Shown: positions 7,915 to 14,347 of the stretch, in pieces
How the letters are laid out: the number at the start of each line of letters is the position of its first letter
Numbering within the stretch: the stretch's first letter is position 1
Origin: Coriobacteriia bacterium
Lineage (GTDB): Bacteria; Actinomycetota; Coriobacteriia; Coriobacteriales; Eggerthellaceae
Length of the DNA stretch: 32,066 bases
Direction of reading: 5' to 3'
Assembly: GCA_030540225.1 (NCBI GenBank)
Contig: JAUNWQ010000016.1
Span: forward strand, 1-32,066
The notes under the pieces: generated by a model
Told to the model about the DNA's origin: nothing
Database searches by the model: none
Seen by the model: only the letters and a program-made list of their open reading frames with translations
Position numbers and translations under genes: made by a program

Positions 7915-8679
7915 TTACCGCCCCTCGTTCGCTCGCGCGATGACCTCGCTTACCTGGTCGGGGTGCGCGCTTGCATACGCGGGGAAGGGGACGGGCGGCG
8001 CGGGCGCGTCCTCGAAGGGAGCGATCTCAAGCACGTACCAGGTGACGTTGTGCCAAGCGCCGCAGGTGAAACCCGCGTGCGGCTGCACTCCCATGAGCGC
8101 AAACCCGAATGCGCAGTGCAGGCGCTCGCTTGCAGGATTGGGAGAGGTCACCACGCCGTAGACCGCCTTTATGCCCACAAGGCGCAAAAGCTCGATGAGC
8201 GCCGCGTACAGGCGACGCCCTGCGCCGCAACCCTGCGCAGCGGGCGCGAGATAGACGGAAAGCTCGGCATTCCACTGGAAGGCGACACGTTCGCGCAGCT
8301 CATGGGCGTAGGCGAACCCGACGATACGCCCGCCTTCCTCGGCGACGAGGCAGGGGTATTTCTCGCAGATGCGCACGATGCGCTCGCGGTATGCCTCACA
8401 AGAGGGGACTTCTTCCTCGAAGGTCACGGGCGTGTCGATGAAAGGGGCGTACACCGCGCGAATGCCGTCCGCATCGTCGGCCGATGCCAGGCGGATGCAC
8501 AGCTGCGAGTTTGTGGGCGTGCGGCTGGCCGTGGGAACCTGCGAGCTTGTGGGCGTGCGGCGGGCGGCGGAGGCACGCGAGCTTTCAGGCGCGCATCCAC
8601 CAGCAGGCGCACGTCCCTTCGCGCTATCGGGCGCATTCTCGCTCGCGGCATCAGAATCGCATGAGGGCGCGTCGCACAT
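7915..8679 (-). CDS. GNAT acetyltransferase, phosphinothricin-acetyltransferase-like
   Basis: The protein has 254 residues and is convergent to tcyP. After a ~58-residue Ala/Ser/Pro/Thr-rich head, a GNAT domain begins (I-R-L-A-S-A-D-D-A-D-G-I). It contains the acetyl-CoA loop Q-G-C-G-A-G and the C-terminal G-A-W-H-N-V motif seen in phosphinothricin (PAT/Bar) and methionine-sulfone acetyltransferases. It probably N-acetylates a small amine or amino-acid analogue in the cytoplasm. The ATG at 8679 is supported by AAGGAG upstream, although that ribosome site is inside a hairpin. The head contains an imperfect 36-bp repeat (8504 and 8540), giving two T-P-T-[NS]-S-Q units. A start nearer the domain cannot be excluded. 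Confidence 0.8.
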   Translation of the reverse strand: MCDAPSCDSDAASENAPDSAKGRAPAGGCAPESSRASAARRTPTSSQVPTASRTPTNSQLCIRLASADDADGIRAVYAPFIDTPVTFEEEVPSCEAYRERIVRICEKYPCLVAEEGGRIVGFAYAHELRERVAFQWNAELSVYLAPAAQGCGAGRRLYAALIELLRLVGIKAVYGVVTSPNPASERLHCAFGFALMGVQPHAGFTCGAWHNVTWYVLEIAPFEDAPAPPVPFPAYASAHPDQVSEVIARANEGR

Positions 8680-8684
8680 GAAAA

Positions 8685-8715
8685 GGGCTCCTTCCCGAGC
8701 ATCGGACAGGAGCCC
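8685..8715 (-). promoter_or_regulatory. Hairpin sequestering the ribosome site of the GNAT gene
   Basis: On the minus strand an 8-bp stem (8708-8715 with 8685-8692), with a possible inner 4-bp stem, has its 3' arm covering AGGAG. It is followed by TTTTC and the ATG. It could act as a translational switch or as a start-proximal intrinsic terminator. Confidence 0.5.
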
Positions 8716-8900
8716 ATGGTAGCACGCATCTGTTTCGGCGGCCTTTCGTGCGCGCCGAATTCCCCTTTATGTTGGCTTCGATTGTCCTACGTGGGGGTTT
8801 GTTGTTTCCGGAGGTTATCGCGCTCGCCCCTTCGCCGGGCCGCTCCTCGCTCCTCGCGTTTCGCGTTGTGGATTTTCCCCATGACGGGCGGTCCTTGCGC

Positions 8901-8906
8901 TATACT
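8901..8906 (+). promoter_or_regulatory. Probable -10 box of the pheST operon
   Basis: TATACT lies just upstream of the T-box leader, placing transcription initiation near 8913. No good -35 box is visible at normal spacing. Confidence 0.4.
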
Positions 8907-8914
8907 CTCTTCCA

Positions 8915-9252
8915 CATGCGATGACGAAGACAGCGCACGTACGGCGAAGCTTCCAGAGATGGGGCTCATCGGCTGAAAGGCCCCAAGCGATGCGGCGTGC
9001 GATTCCCTTCCGAGCAGCGCGCTTGAACACGGACGCGGGGCTAGCCTGCGAGACGAACGAAGTAGGGCGCGACGGTTCGCCGCCGTTATCGGGCGAAACG
9101 AGTGGATACCTTTCACGTGGCATCGCGTTTTCCGCGGCGTTTCGGGAAGGTGTCAACCAGGGTGGTACCGCGAGGGCTTGTCTCTCGTCCTTGGAAATGA
9201 AGGCGAACGCGAAGGCGGGCGTCTTCCAGGGCGAGATGGCAAGCCCTTTTTT
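8915..9252 (+). ncRNA. T-box riboswitch, probably tRNA-Phe responsive
   Basis: The hallmark T-box sequence AGGGTGGTACCGCG lies at 9159-9172, directly upstream of pheS. The distal Stem I signature AGAGA (8955-8959) is followed by a G-rich arm and a GAAA-containing loop. Candidate UUC (Phe) specifier codons are at 9003-9005 and 9008-9010, on the 3' side of a GCGCACG/CGTGCG-type stem. A long terminator hairpin (9174-9246) with a T6 run completes it. By family knowledge, uncharged tRNA-Phe pairs with the specifier and T-box and favours the antiterminator, allowing transcription of pheS-pheT when phenylalanyl-tRNA runs low. I cannot decide between the two UUC triplets. Confidence 0.9.
9174..9252 (+). 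terminator. T-box-controlled terminator before pheS
   Basis: GGGCTTG (9174-9180) pairs with CAAGCCC (9240-9246). Further pairing occurs between 9184-9196 and 9223-9234, with a large loop, followed by T6 at 9247-9252. It is mutually exclusive with the antiterminator containing the T-box sequence. Confidence 0.85.
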
Positions 9253-9310
9253 ATTGGCGGAGCGCCCTTTGGGCCAGGTGGGGCGCTCGATACGAGAGGT
9301 GAAGGTGATT

Positions 9311-10393
9311 ATGGCGATCACGGACGAGCTCGCGCAACTGCGTGAGCAAACCCTTGCGCGCATCGCGGAAGCCGACACGTCGGCGGCGCTCGAGAGCGTG
9401 CGCGTGGCGGTGCTCGGCAAGGCGGGCACGCTTACGGGCTACCTGCGCGGCATGGGCAAGGTCGCAAAGGAAGAGCGCGCTGTCGTTGGCAAGACGGTCA
9501 ACGAGGTGCGCAACGTGGTGGAAGAGGCGCTTGAAGCGCGCAAGAAGAAGCTCGCAGCAGCCGAGATGGAAGCCGCGATCGACGCAAGCGCCGTCGACGT
9601 CACGCTCCCCGGACGCGCGCAGCAGATGGGCACGCGTCATCTGATCAACGCGATCACCGACGAAGTGTCGGAGATCTTCCTTGGCCTGGGCTACACGGTT
9701 GTCCATGGCCCCGAGGTCGAGACCGACTACTACAATTTCGAGGCGTTGAACGCCCCGAAGGACCATCCGTCCCGCTCGATGCAGGACACGTTCTACGTAC
9801 GCGACCTTTCGGGTGAGGCGTCGTCTGTGCGCGGCGAGTCCGACGTGCTCCTGCGCACGCAGACCTCCGGCGTGCAGGTGCACGTGATGGAAGACCAAAA
9901 GCCGCCGATCTACATCATCGCGCCGGGCAAGGTGTATCGCCGCGACGTGGCCGACCCCTCGCATCTTCCGCAGTTCACCCAGATTGAGGGCCTGGTTATC
10001 GACAAGGGCATCTCGTTCGGCGACCTTAAGGGCACGCTCGACTACTTCTGCAAGCAGATGTTCGGGCCCGATCGCAAGACCCGCTTCCGCGCGCACTACT
10101 TCCCGTTCACCGAGCCCTCCGCCGAGGCCGACGTCTCCTGCGGCGTGTGCGGCGGCACGGGGCATCTGCACGACGGCGAGCGCTGCCGCATGTGCAAGGG
10201 TACGGGCTGGCTGGAAATCCTCGGTTGCGGCATGGTCGACCCGAACGTGCTTACCATGTCGGGCATCGACCCGGAGGAATACTCCGGCTTTGCGTTCGGC
10301 GTCGGCGTCGAGCGCGTGGCGTGCCTGAAGTACAACGTGCCCGACCTGCGCATGCTCCTCGAAGGCGACATGCGCTTCCTGCGCCAGTTCTAG
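9311..10393 (+). CDS. pheS: Phenylalanyl-tRNA synthetase alpha subunit
   Basis: This 360-residue protein is the catalytic subunit of the (alpha-beta)2 enzyme that charges tRNA-Phe. The frame is open far upstream through the T-box, but ATG 9311 with GAGGTGA at 9296-9302 (8-nt spacing) gives the expected N-terminal coiled coil for tRNA binding. The class II aminoacylation core begins around residue 115, with motif 2 region R-R-D and the C-terminal G-F-A-F-G-V-G-V-E-R motif 3. Between motifs lies a four-cysteine knuckle (C-G-V-C ... C-R-M-C-K-G-T-G-W) like the zinc-type insertion in many bacterial PheS. Here the spacer is lengthened by H-L-H-D-G-E-R. It is co-directional with pheT, 169 bp downstream. 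Confidence 0.97.
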   Translation: MAITDELAQLREQTLARIAEADTSAALESVRVAVLGKAGTLTGYLRGMGKVAKEERAVVGKTVNEVRNVVEEALEARKKKLAAAEMEAAIDASAVDVTLPGRAQQMGTRHLINAITDEVSEIFLGLGYTVVHGPEVETDYYNFEALNAPKDHPSRSMQDTFYVRDLSGEASSVRGESDVLLRTQTSGVQVHVMEDQKPPIYIIAPGKVYRRDVADPSHLPQFTQIEGLVIDKGISFGDLKGTLDYFCKQMFGPDRKTRFRAHYFPFTEPSAEADVSCGVCGGTGHLHDGERCRMCKGTGWLEILGCGMVDPNVLTMSGIDPEEYSGFAFGVGVERVACLKYNVPDLRMLLEGDMRFLRQF

Positions 10394-10445
10394 TCGAACG
10401 GCGAAGGGAAACCTGCCTCGAGCTCGGCGGGCATGCGCCACGCGC

Positions 10446-10496
10446 AGTTCCGCACGAGCCGAACAGCCCAGTGGGCTGTTCGTGCGAGTCAGGACT
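10446..10496 (-). repeat. Dispersed palindrome-centred repeat, copy 2 (inverted)
   Basis: This is the second copy of the element at 1658-1707, in the opposite orientation, with 49 of 51 aligned positions identical. Its core 11-bp-arm palindrome is perfect. It lies between pheS and pheT, inside what should be a single operon, so it is unlikely to be a strong terminator. Confidence 0.8.
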
Positions 10497-10562
10497 GTTT
10501 GAGCATGGCGTATGCTCGCCGAGCTCGAATTGCGGAAGTGAACATTCAAGAAAGAGAGAGTC

Positions 10563-13025
10563 ATGAAAGTATCGCTGAAATGGCTTAACGAATACGTGGA
10601 GGTGCCGACCGACACCAAGGCGCTCTGCGACAAGCTCGATCTCACGGGCACGGGCGTCGAAGGCGTCGAGGTGCTCGGCGCCACGTTCGACGGCGTGGTC
10701 GTGGGCTACGTCGAGACCTGCGAGCCGCATCCCGATTCTGACCACATGCACGTGGTCACGGTGAACACGGGCGCGGGCGAGCCTGTGCAGATCGTGTGCG
10801 GCGCGCCGAACATCAAGGCGGGAATCAAGCTTCCCGTCGCGACCGTGGGGGCCGTGCTCCCCGGCGACTTTAAGATCAAGAAGTCGAAGCTGCGCGGCGT
10901 TGCGAGTGCTGGCATGTGCTGCTCGCGACGCGAGCTGGGGCTCGGATCCGACCACGAGGGCATCTGGATCCTCCCCGACGACGCCCCGGTGGGCACTCCC
11001 ATCGCCGACTACTTGAAGCTGACCGACACGGTGCTCGACCTGGAGATCACGCCGAACCGCCCCGACAGCCTTTCGATTGTGGGGCTCGCGCGCGAGATGG
11101 GCGCGATGTATCGCCGCGATTGGAAAAACCCGCTTGACGAGATGGCCGCGAAGCTTGAGCTTGTCGACGACGGCACCGACGACGTCGACGTGACCATCGA
11201 GGACGCCGTGCGCTGCCCGCGCTATTCCGCCCGCGTCATCCGCGGCGTGAAGGTGGGCCCGTCGCCTGACTGGATGGTCGAGCGCCTCGCTGCCATCGGA
11301 CAGCGCTCCATCAACAACATCGTCGACGTGACGAACTACATCCTGTTCCTGTTCGGCCAGCCGCTGCACGCCTTCGACCTGAACAAGCTGAAAGGCGCAG
11401 ACGGGCGCGCCCATGTGGTGATCCGCGAGGCCGCCGACGGCGCGAAGTTCACCACGCTCGACGAGGTGGAGCGCACGCTCACTTCCGACATGACCGTCAT
11501 CGCCACGCCCGAGCTCGGTCCTGTGGCGCTCGCGGGCGTCATGGGCGGCCTCGATACCGAGGTCACCGAGGAAACCACCGACATCCTCCTTGAGACGGCG
11601 ACCTTCGAGCCGGGCCGCACCTCGCGCACCTCGCGCAACCTGGGTCTCATCTCCGAGAGTTCCATGCGCTACGAGCGAGGCGTGGACGACCACGGCATCG
11701 AAAAGCGCTCTGCTGCTGCGGCGGCTCTCATCGTGGAAGTCGCCGGCGGCCATGTGTCGGGCTCCATCGGCGGCGGTGCGGGCATCGTGGACGAGTGGCC
11801 GAACGTCTCCGAAGAGGCTCACCTCACCTTCCGCATCCCGCGCTTCAACGCGATGATGGGCGCGAACATCTCCCGCGACTTCATCGTGGAGATCCTCGGC
11901 CGTCTGGGTTGCAAGGTGGAAGACGGCGAGGACGCCGACACGCTTGCGGTCACGTCGCCGACATTCCGCCCCGACCTGCCGCGCGAGATCGACCTCTACG
12001 AGGAGGTGCTGCGTCTCTACGGCATGGACCAGATCGAGGCCACGCTTCCCGGCGGTCGCGGCCGCTTCGGCACGGTGAGCCACGAGCAGCACGTGAAGAA
12101 CAAGGTCAACGATACGCTGCGCGCCTGCGGCATGAACGAGACGATGACCTACTCGTTCGCCGAGCCGAGCGAGATCGAGCGTCTGCACCTGCCGCTTGAG
12201 GGCCTCGGCCAGGCCGTCGAGCTTCTGAACCCGATGAACGCCGAGCAGTCGGTCATGCGCCAAAGCATCATCCCCGGCCTTCTGCGCTCCATCGCCCACA
12301 ATCAGAACCGCGGCGTGAAAAACATCCAGCTCTACGAGATGGGTCGCGTGTTCTTCGCCCACGAGGGCAAGAAGAAACCCAAGGAGCGCGAGAAGCTCGC
12401 CGGCGTTTTGGCCGGTGCCGTGCGCGACGCCGGATGGAACGAGGCGCCTGCTCCCTACGACTTCTTCGACGGCAAGGGCGTGCTCGAGAACCTCGCGCGC
12501 GAGCTTGCGCTTCCCAAGGTGCGCTTCAAGGCGCTTGCCGCCGACGAGGCGCCGCAGCTGCAGCCCGGCCGCGCTGCCGAGATGCTCTCGGGCGGCACGT
12601 CGCTTGGCTGGGTGGGCGAGCTCCATCCGCTCGCCGTGGCGGCCTACGATGCGGCGGCCCCCGTCGTCGCCTTCGAGCTCGATCTCGAGGCGCTCGAGCG
12701 CGCGGCTCGTCCGGCGCGCGACTACGTCGACGTGCCCACGTTCCCCGCGGTGTCGATGGACATCGCGCTCGTCGTCGACGAGGACGTCACCCACGAGCGC
12801 CTCGTCCAGTGCATGACATCCGCCGGCGGAAAGCTGCTCGAAGACGTGCGCCTGTTCGATGTCTACCGCGACGAGAAGCGTCTCGGCGCCGGTAAGAAGT
12901 CGATGGCGTATGCGCTCACCTACCGCGCCGCCGACCGCACGCTCACGAGCGACGAGGCGGAGAAGGCGCACGAGCGCATGGTGAAGAAGGTGTGCTCGGC
13001 GACGGGCGCCGAGGTTCGCGGGTAG
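10563..13025 (+). CDS. pheT: Phenylalanyl-tRNA synthetase beta subunit
   Basis: The protein has 820 residues, near the usual length of about 800. Domain order is standard: an N-terminal extension (M-K-V-S-L-K-W-L-N-E-Y), an EMAP/tRNA-binding OB domain around residues 40-150 (H-P-D-S-D-H, I-V-C-G-A-P-N), B3/B4 editing domain around 200-400 and B5 domain around 405-475. A catalytic-like core follows (P-T-F-R-P-D-L, Y-E-E-V-L-R), and the FDX-ACB anticodon-binding domain occupies the last ~95 residues (F-P-A-V-S-M-D-I-A). It pairs with PheS and hydrolyses mischarged Tyr-tRNA-Phe by family knowledge. ATG 10563 is preceded by a purine-rich AAGAGAGAG site. Expression should depend on the T-box upstream of pheS. 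Confidence 0.97.
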   Translation: MKVSLKWLNEYVEVPTDTKALCDKLDLTGTGVEGVEVLGATFDGVVVGYVETCEPHPDSDHMHVVTVNTGAGEPVQIVCGAPNIKAGIKLPVATVGAVLPGDFKIKKSKLRGVASAGMCCSRRELGLGSDHEGIWILPDDAPVGTPIADYLKLTDTVLDLEITPNRPDSLSIVGLAREMGAMYRRDWKNPLDEMAAKLELVDDGTDDVDVTIEDAVRCPRYSARVIRGVKVGPSPDWMVERLAAIGQRSINNIVDVTNYILFLFGQPLHAFDLNKLKGADGRAHVVIREAADGAKFTTLDEVERTLTSDMTVIATPELGPVALAGVMGGLDTEVTEETTDILLETATFEPGRTSRTSRNLGLISESSMRYERGVDDHGIEKRSAAAAALIVEVAGGHVSGSIGGGAGIVDEWPNVSEEAHLTFRIPRFNAMMGANISRDFIVEILGRLGCKVEDGEDADTLAVTSPTFRPDLPREIDLYEEVLRLYGMDQIEATLPGGRGRFGTVSHEQHVKNKVNDTLRACGMNETMTYSFAEPSEIERLHLPLEGLGQAVELLNPMNAEQSVMRQSIIPGLLRSIAHNQNRGVKNIQLYEMGRVFFAHEGKKKPKEREKLAGVLAGAVRDAGWNEAPAPYDFFDGKGVLENLARELALPKVRFKALAADEAPQLQPGRAAEMLSGGTSLGWVGELHPLAVAAYDAAAPVVAFELDLEALERAARPARDYVDVPTFPAVSMDIALVVDEDVTHERLVQCMTSAGGKLLEDVRLFDVYRDEKRLGAGKKSMAYALTYRAADRTLTSDEAEKAHERMVKKVCSATGAEVRG

Positions 13026-13046
13026 AAACTCTCGCACCATAAAAGG

Positions 13047-13080
13047 AAGAGCCGAGGATGTGGCGGCATCCTCGGCTCTT
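13047..13080 (+). terminator. Bidirectional terminator between pheT and the phosphodiesterase gene
   Basis: A perfect 14-bp stem (13047-13060 with 13067-13080) has a 6-nt loop. The minus-strand side is followed by a CCTTTTAT run; on the plus side only a short GTTT follows. It serves the two convergent genes. Confidence 0.8.
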
Positions 13081-13131
13081 CGTGTTTCAGACCTCCTGCA
13101 GTATAGGACGTCATCTAGTAATGGTCAAGCA

Positions 13132-13923
13132 CTAAATCTCAAATGTGAGCCCGTCGTGCGTTGCCTCGACGCGGCCTTCGTACTGCGTGAGGAACTCTTC
13201 CAATTCTACGAGCGTGATCGGCTCGTCGTAGTGCATGCACAGGTGCGTGAGGTAGATCTTGCCCGCGTTGAGCGACAGCCCCTCCTCGATGCATTCCTGC
13301 ACGCTGTGGTGCGCGGCGGGGGACCAATTATTCTTCCAGAACGTCGCGTCCATCGCGAGGATGTCGATATCCTGCAGTCGCTCATAGGTCTCGGACGGCA
13401 GCTTCCCGGTGTCGGAGGCGTAGAACATGCGCGTGTCGCCTGTCTCGATGAGATATCCATAAGTGCCCGCGGCGTGGGTGCAGGGGAGCGCTGTGTACTT
13501 CACGCCGTCGAACTCGACGGTGTCCATCGGGGTAATCTCGCGCATGTCGAGCGCGTAGGTCATGTAGTGGAACTCCTGCGCGATGCCCGCGAGTGTCTCG
13601 GCGCTGCCGTAGACGGGAAGCGCCTCTTTCTGCTTGAGCTGCACGAGATACTCAAGCTCCAAAAGCCCTCCCACGTGGTCGGAGTGGCAGTGGGTGTACA
13701 AGACCTCGTCGATGCGCCGCACGTTCTCGCGAATGCATTGATGGCGCAGGTCGGGGGGCGTGTCGATGAATAGCGTCTTCTCGCCCTTGATCATGGTCCC
13801 GCAATCTCCGCGCCTCGCGCGCGGATTCGCCCTGGCCTCTTCGCACGCGGGGCAGTCGCAGAAAAACGAGGGCACGCCACAGCCTGCGCCGGTGCCCATG
13901 AAGGTGAACGTGTGGTTTTTCAT
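13132..13923 (-). CDS. Metallo-beta-lactamase-fold phosphodiesterase, PhnP-like
   Basis: This is a 263-residue cytoplasmic hydrolase. Near the N-terminus G-T-G-A-G-C-G-V-P is followed by C-D-C-P-A-C (C22, C24, C27), the structural zinc site typical of PhnP. The catalytic di-metal motif T-H-C-H-S-D-H is at residues 77-83. Later ligands are T-H-A-A-G-T-Y-G-Y, S-D-T-G and the terminal L-T-H-L-C-M-H. PhnP cleaves cyclic phosphoribosyl phosphate in phosphonate use, but no other phn genes are present, so only the family is claimed. A minus-strand TATAAT at 13959-13964 could be its promoter. Confidence 0.8.
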   Translation of the reverse strand: MKNHTFTFMGTGAGCGVPSFFCDCPACEEARANPRARRGDCGTMIKGEKTLFIDTPPDLRHQCIRENVRRIDEVLYTHCHSDHVGGLLELEYLVQLKQKEALPVYGSAETLAGIAQEFHYMTYALDMREITPMDTVEFDGVKYTALPCTHAAGTYGYLIETGDTRMFYASDTGKLPSETYERLQDIDILAMDATFWKNNWSPAAHHSVQECIEEGLSLNAGKIYLTHLCMHYDEPITLVELEEFLTQYEGRVEATHDGLTFEI

Positions 13924-13958
13924 AGAAGTCTCTTTTCTCCCTACGCCATACGCCGCCG

Positions 13959-13964
13959 ATTATA
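13959..13964 (-). promoter_or_regulatory. Probable -10 box of the PhnP-like gene
   Basis: TATAAT on the minus strand lies 36 bp upstream of the ATG. No convincing -35 box is visible at standard spacing. Confidence 0.4.
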
Positions 13965-14031
13965 CCCCGCTCGCCATGCAAAGCTGCCCCATTCGGGGAA
14001 GGGGGTATCGCGGCAATCCATAGGCAATAGC

Positions 14032-14067
14032 TATAATCCCTAACGAAGATTCGGTCGAATAGTCGTT
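14032..14067 (+). promoter_or_regulatory. Probable -10 box and 26-nt operator dyad of the first molybdo-operon
   Basis: TATAAT at 14032-14037 is followed by an interrupted palindrome at 14042-14067 (AACGA..ATTCG..CGAAT..TCGTT) covering the expected transcription start. That position suits a repressor or a 5'-end hairpin. If used, the leader is about 300 nt; the rest of 14068-14347 shows short hairpins but no gene or riboswitch I can name. Confidence 0.45.
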
Positions 14068-14347
14068 CGCGTCAAGCCATGGGGCTAAACCTGTGTTTTT
14101 TCGCGTTCGGTGTCGCGAAATCGGCGAGTGGTGGCATACAGGGAGGCTCATTCCTGGCTCATACTGCGGGGTTTATCCGTCGGGGGAATTCAGACTGGCG
14201 GGGCGATGCTTGCAGAGGGACTCTTCCGTACACTACCGCTGTCAACGCGTCGGGGCGTGCCGTGCGCTTTCGGACAATGCGCAGGTCGCAAAACCCGACG
14301 AACCGAATAGTAGGTGTCTGTAGGACGAGAAGAAGAGGGGAAGGTAG

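Noticed and set aside
8716..8976. Small plus-strand frame between the GNAT gene and the T-box
   Set aside because: It overlaps the T-box leader and its promoter, has no ribosome site, and its translation is arginine/serine-rich without protein character.
14068..14347. Molybdenum-cofactor riboswitch in the leader of the Mo operon
   Set aside because: The leader is long and can form hairpins, but I could not match it to the Moco motif; a covariance-model search would decide.
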